From JAZDDE01 sp039714435 (GTDB taxonomy: Bacteria; Gemmatimonadota; Gemmatimonadetes; Palauibacterales; Palauibacteraceae), in the NCBI GenBank assembly GCA_039714435.1, contig JBDLJJ010000072.1, positions 1 through 13,751 on the forward strand: a DNA stretch of 13,751 bases, written 5' to 3'. How positions within the stretch are numbered: the stretch's first letter is position 1; every line of letters starts with the position of its first letter. The translations under genes and the position numbers were made by a program. This document shows positions 13,751 through 13,751 of the stretch, piece by piece. The notes under the pieces were generated by a model. It saw only the letters and a list, made by a program, of their open reading frames with translations. It did no database searches and was not told the origin of the DNA.

Positions 13751-13751
13751 T

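Overview
The window is GC-rich bacterial DNA with nine complete protein genes that have recognisable families or folds, one small lipoprotein gene and the 3' end of another gene. Tight GTGA and ATGA stop/start overlaps, GTG and TTG starts, several lipoproteins and a sigma-54 two-component system suggest a Gram-negative bacterium. The style (NtrY/NtrC-like pair with an HDIKNG histidine box, periplasmic amidohydrolase, bacterial SLC12 transporter) would fit Gemmatimonadota or a related environmental phylum. That placement is inference: no rRNA or phylogenetic marker is present. No tRNA, rRNA, insertion sequence, phage gene or CRISPR array was seen.

Left part (1-5735). A truncated gene end overlaps psuG (pseudouridine-5'-phosphate glycosidase), followed at once by an 80-residue lipoprotein. 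A four-helix membrane protein on the minus strand and a gamma-glutamyltransferase-family hydrolase on the plus strand diverge from a 27-bp gap. The hydrolase is followed by a cluster of imperfect 8-mers with 11-bp spacing and then by a bacterial cation-chloride cotransporter whose visible ion-site residues resemble the Na-K-Cl type.

Middle part (5740-7718, minus strand). A DUF456 membrane protein gene lies upstream of an exported metal-dependent amidohydrolase. The 116 bp between them hold palindromes and a duplicated AT-rich heptamer.

Right part (7759-13717) is the most interesting. It reads as one signalling unit: a lipoprotein resembling family-5 (oligopeptide type) ABC solute-binding proteins but with no permease or ATPase beside it, a membrane histidine kinase starting inside its stop codon, and an NtrC-type sigma-54 activator starting inside the kinase stop codon. 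A 227-bp regulatory region follows, then a TPR lipoprotein. The regulatory region holds a clean -24/-12 promoter (TGG-N10-GC) and two copies of a 16-bp dyad (GTGTCCRTTMGKACAC) at enhancer distance. A third copy of the dyad, differing by one base from copy 2, lies just upstream of the solute-binding-protein gene. The simplest model is that the lipoprotein and kinase sense an envelope ligand, the activator binds the dyads, the TPR lipoprotein gene is switched on through sigma-54, and the sensor operon is controlled by the same regulator. To my knowledge this combination is not a named system; the ligand and output are unknown.
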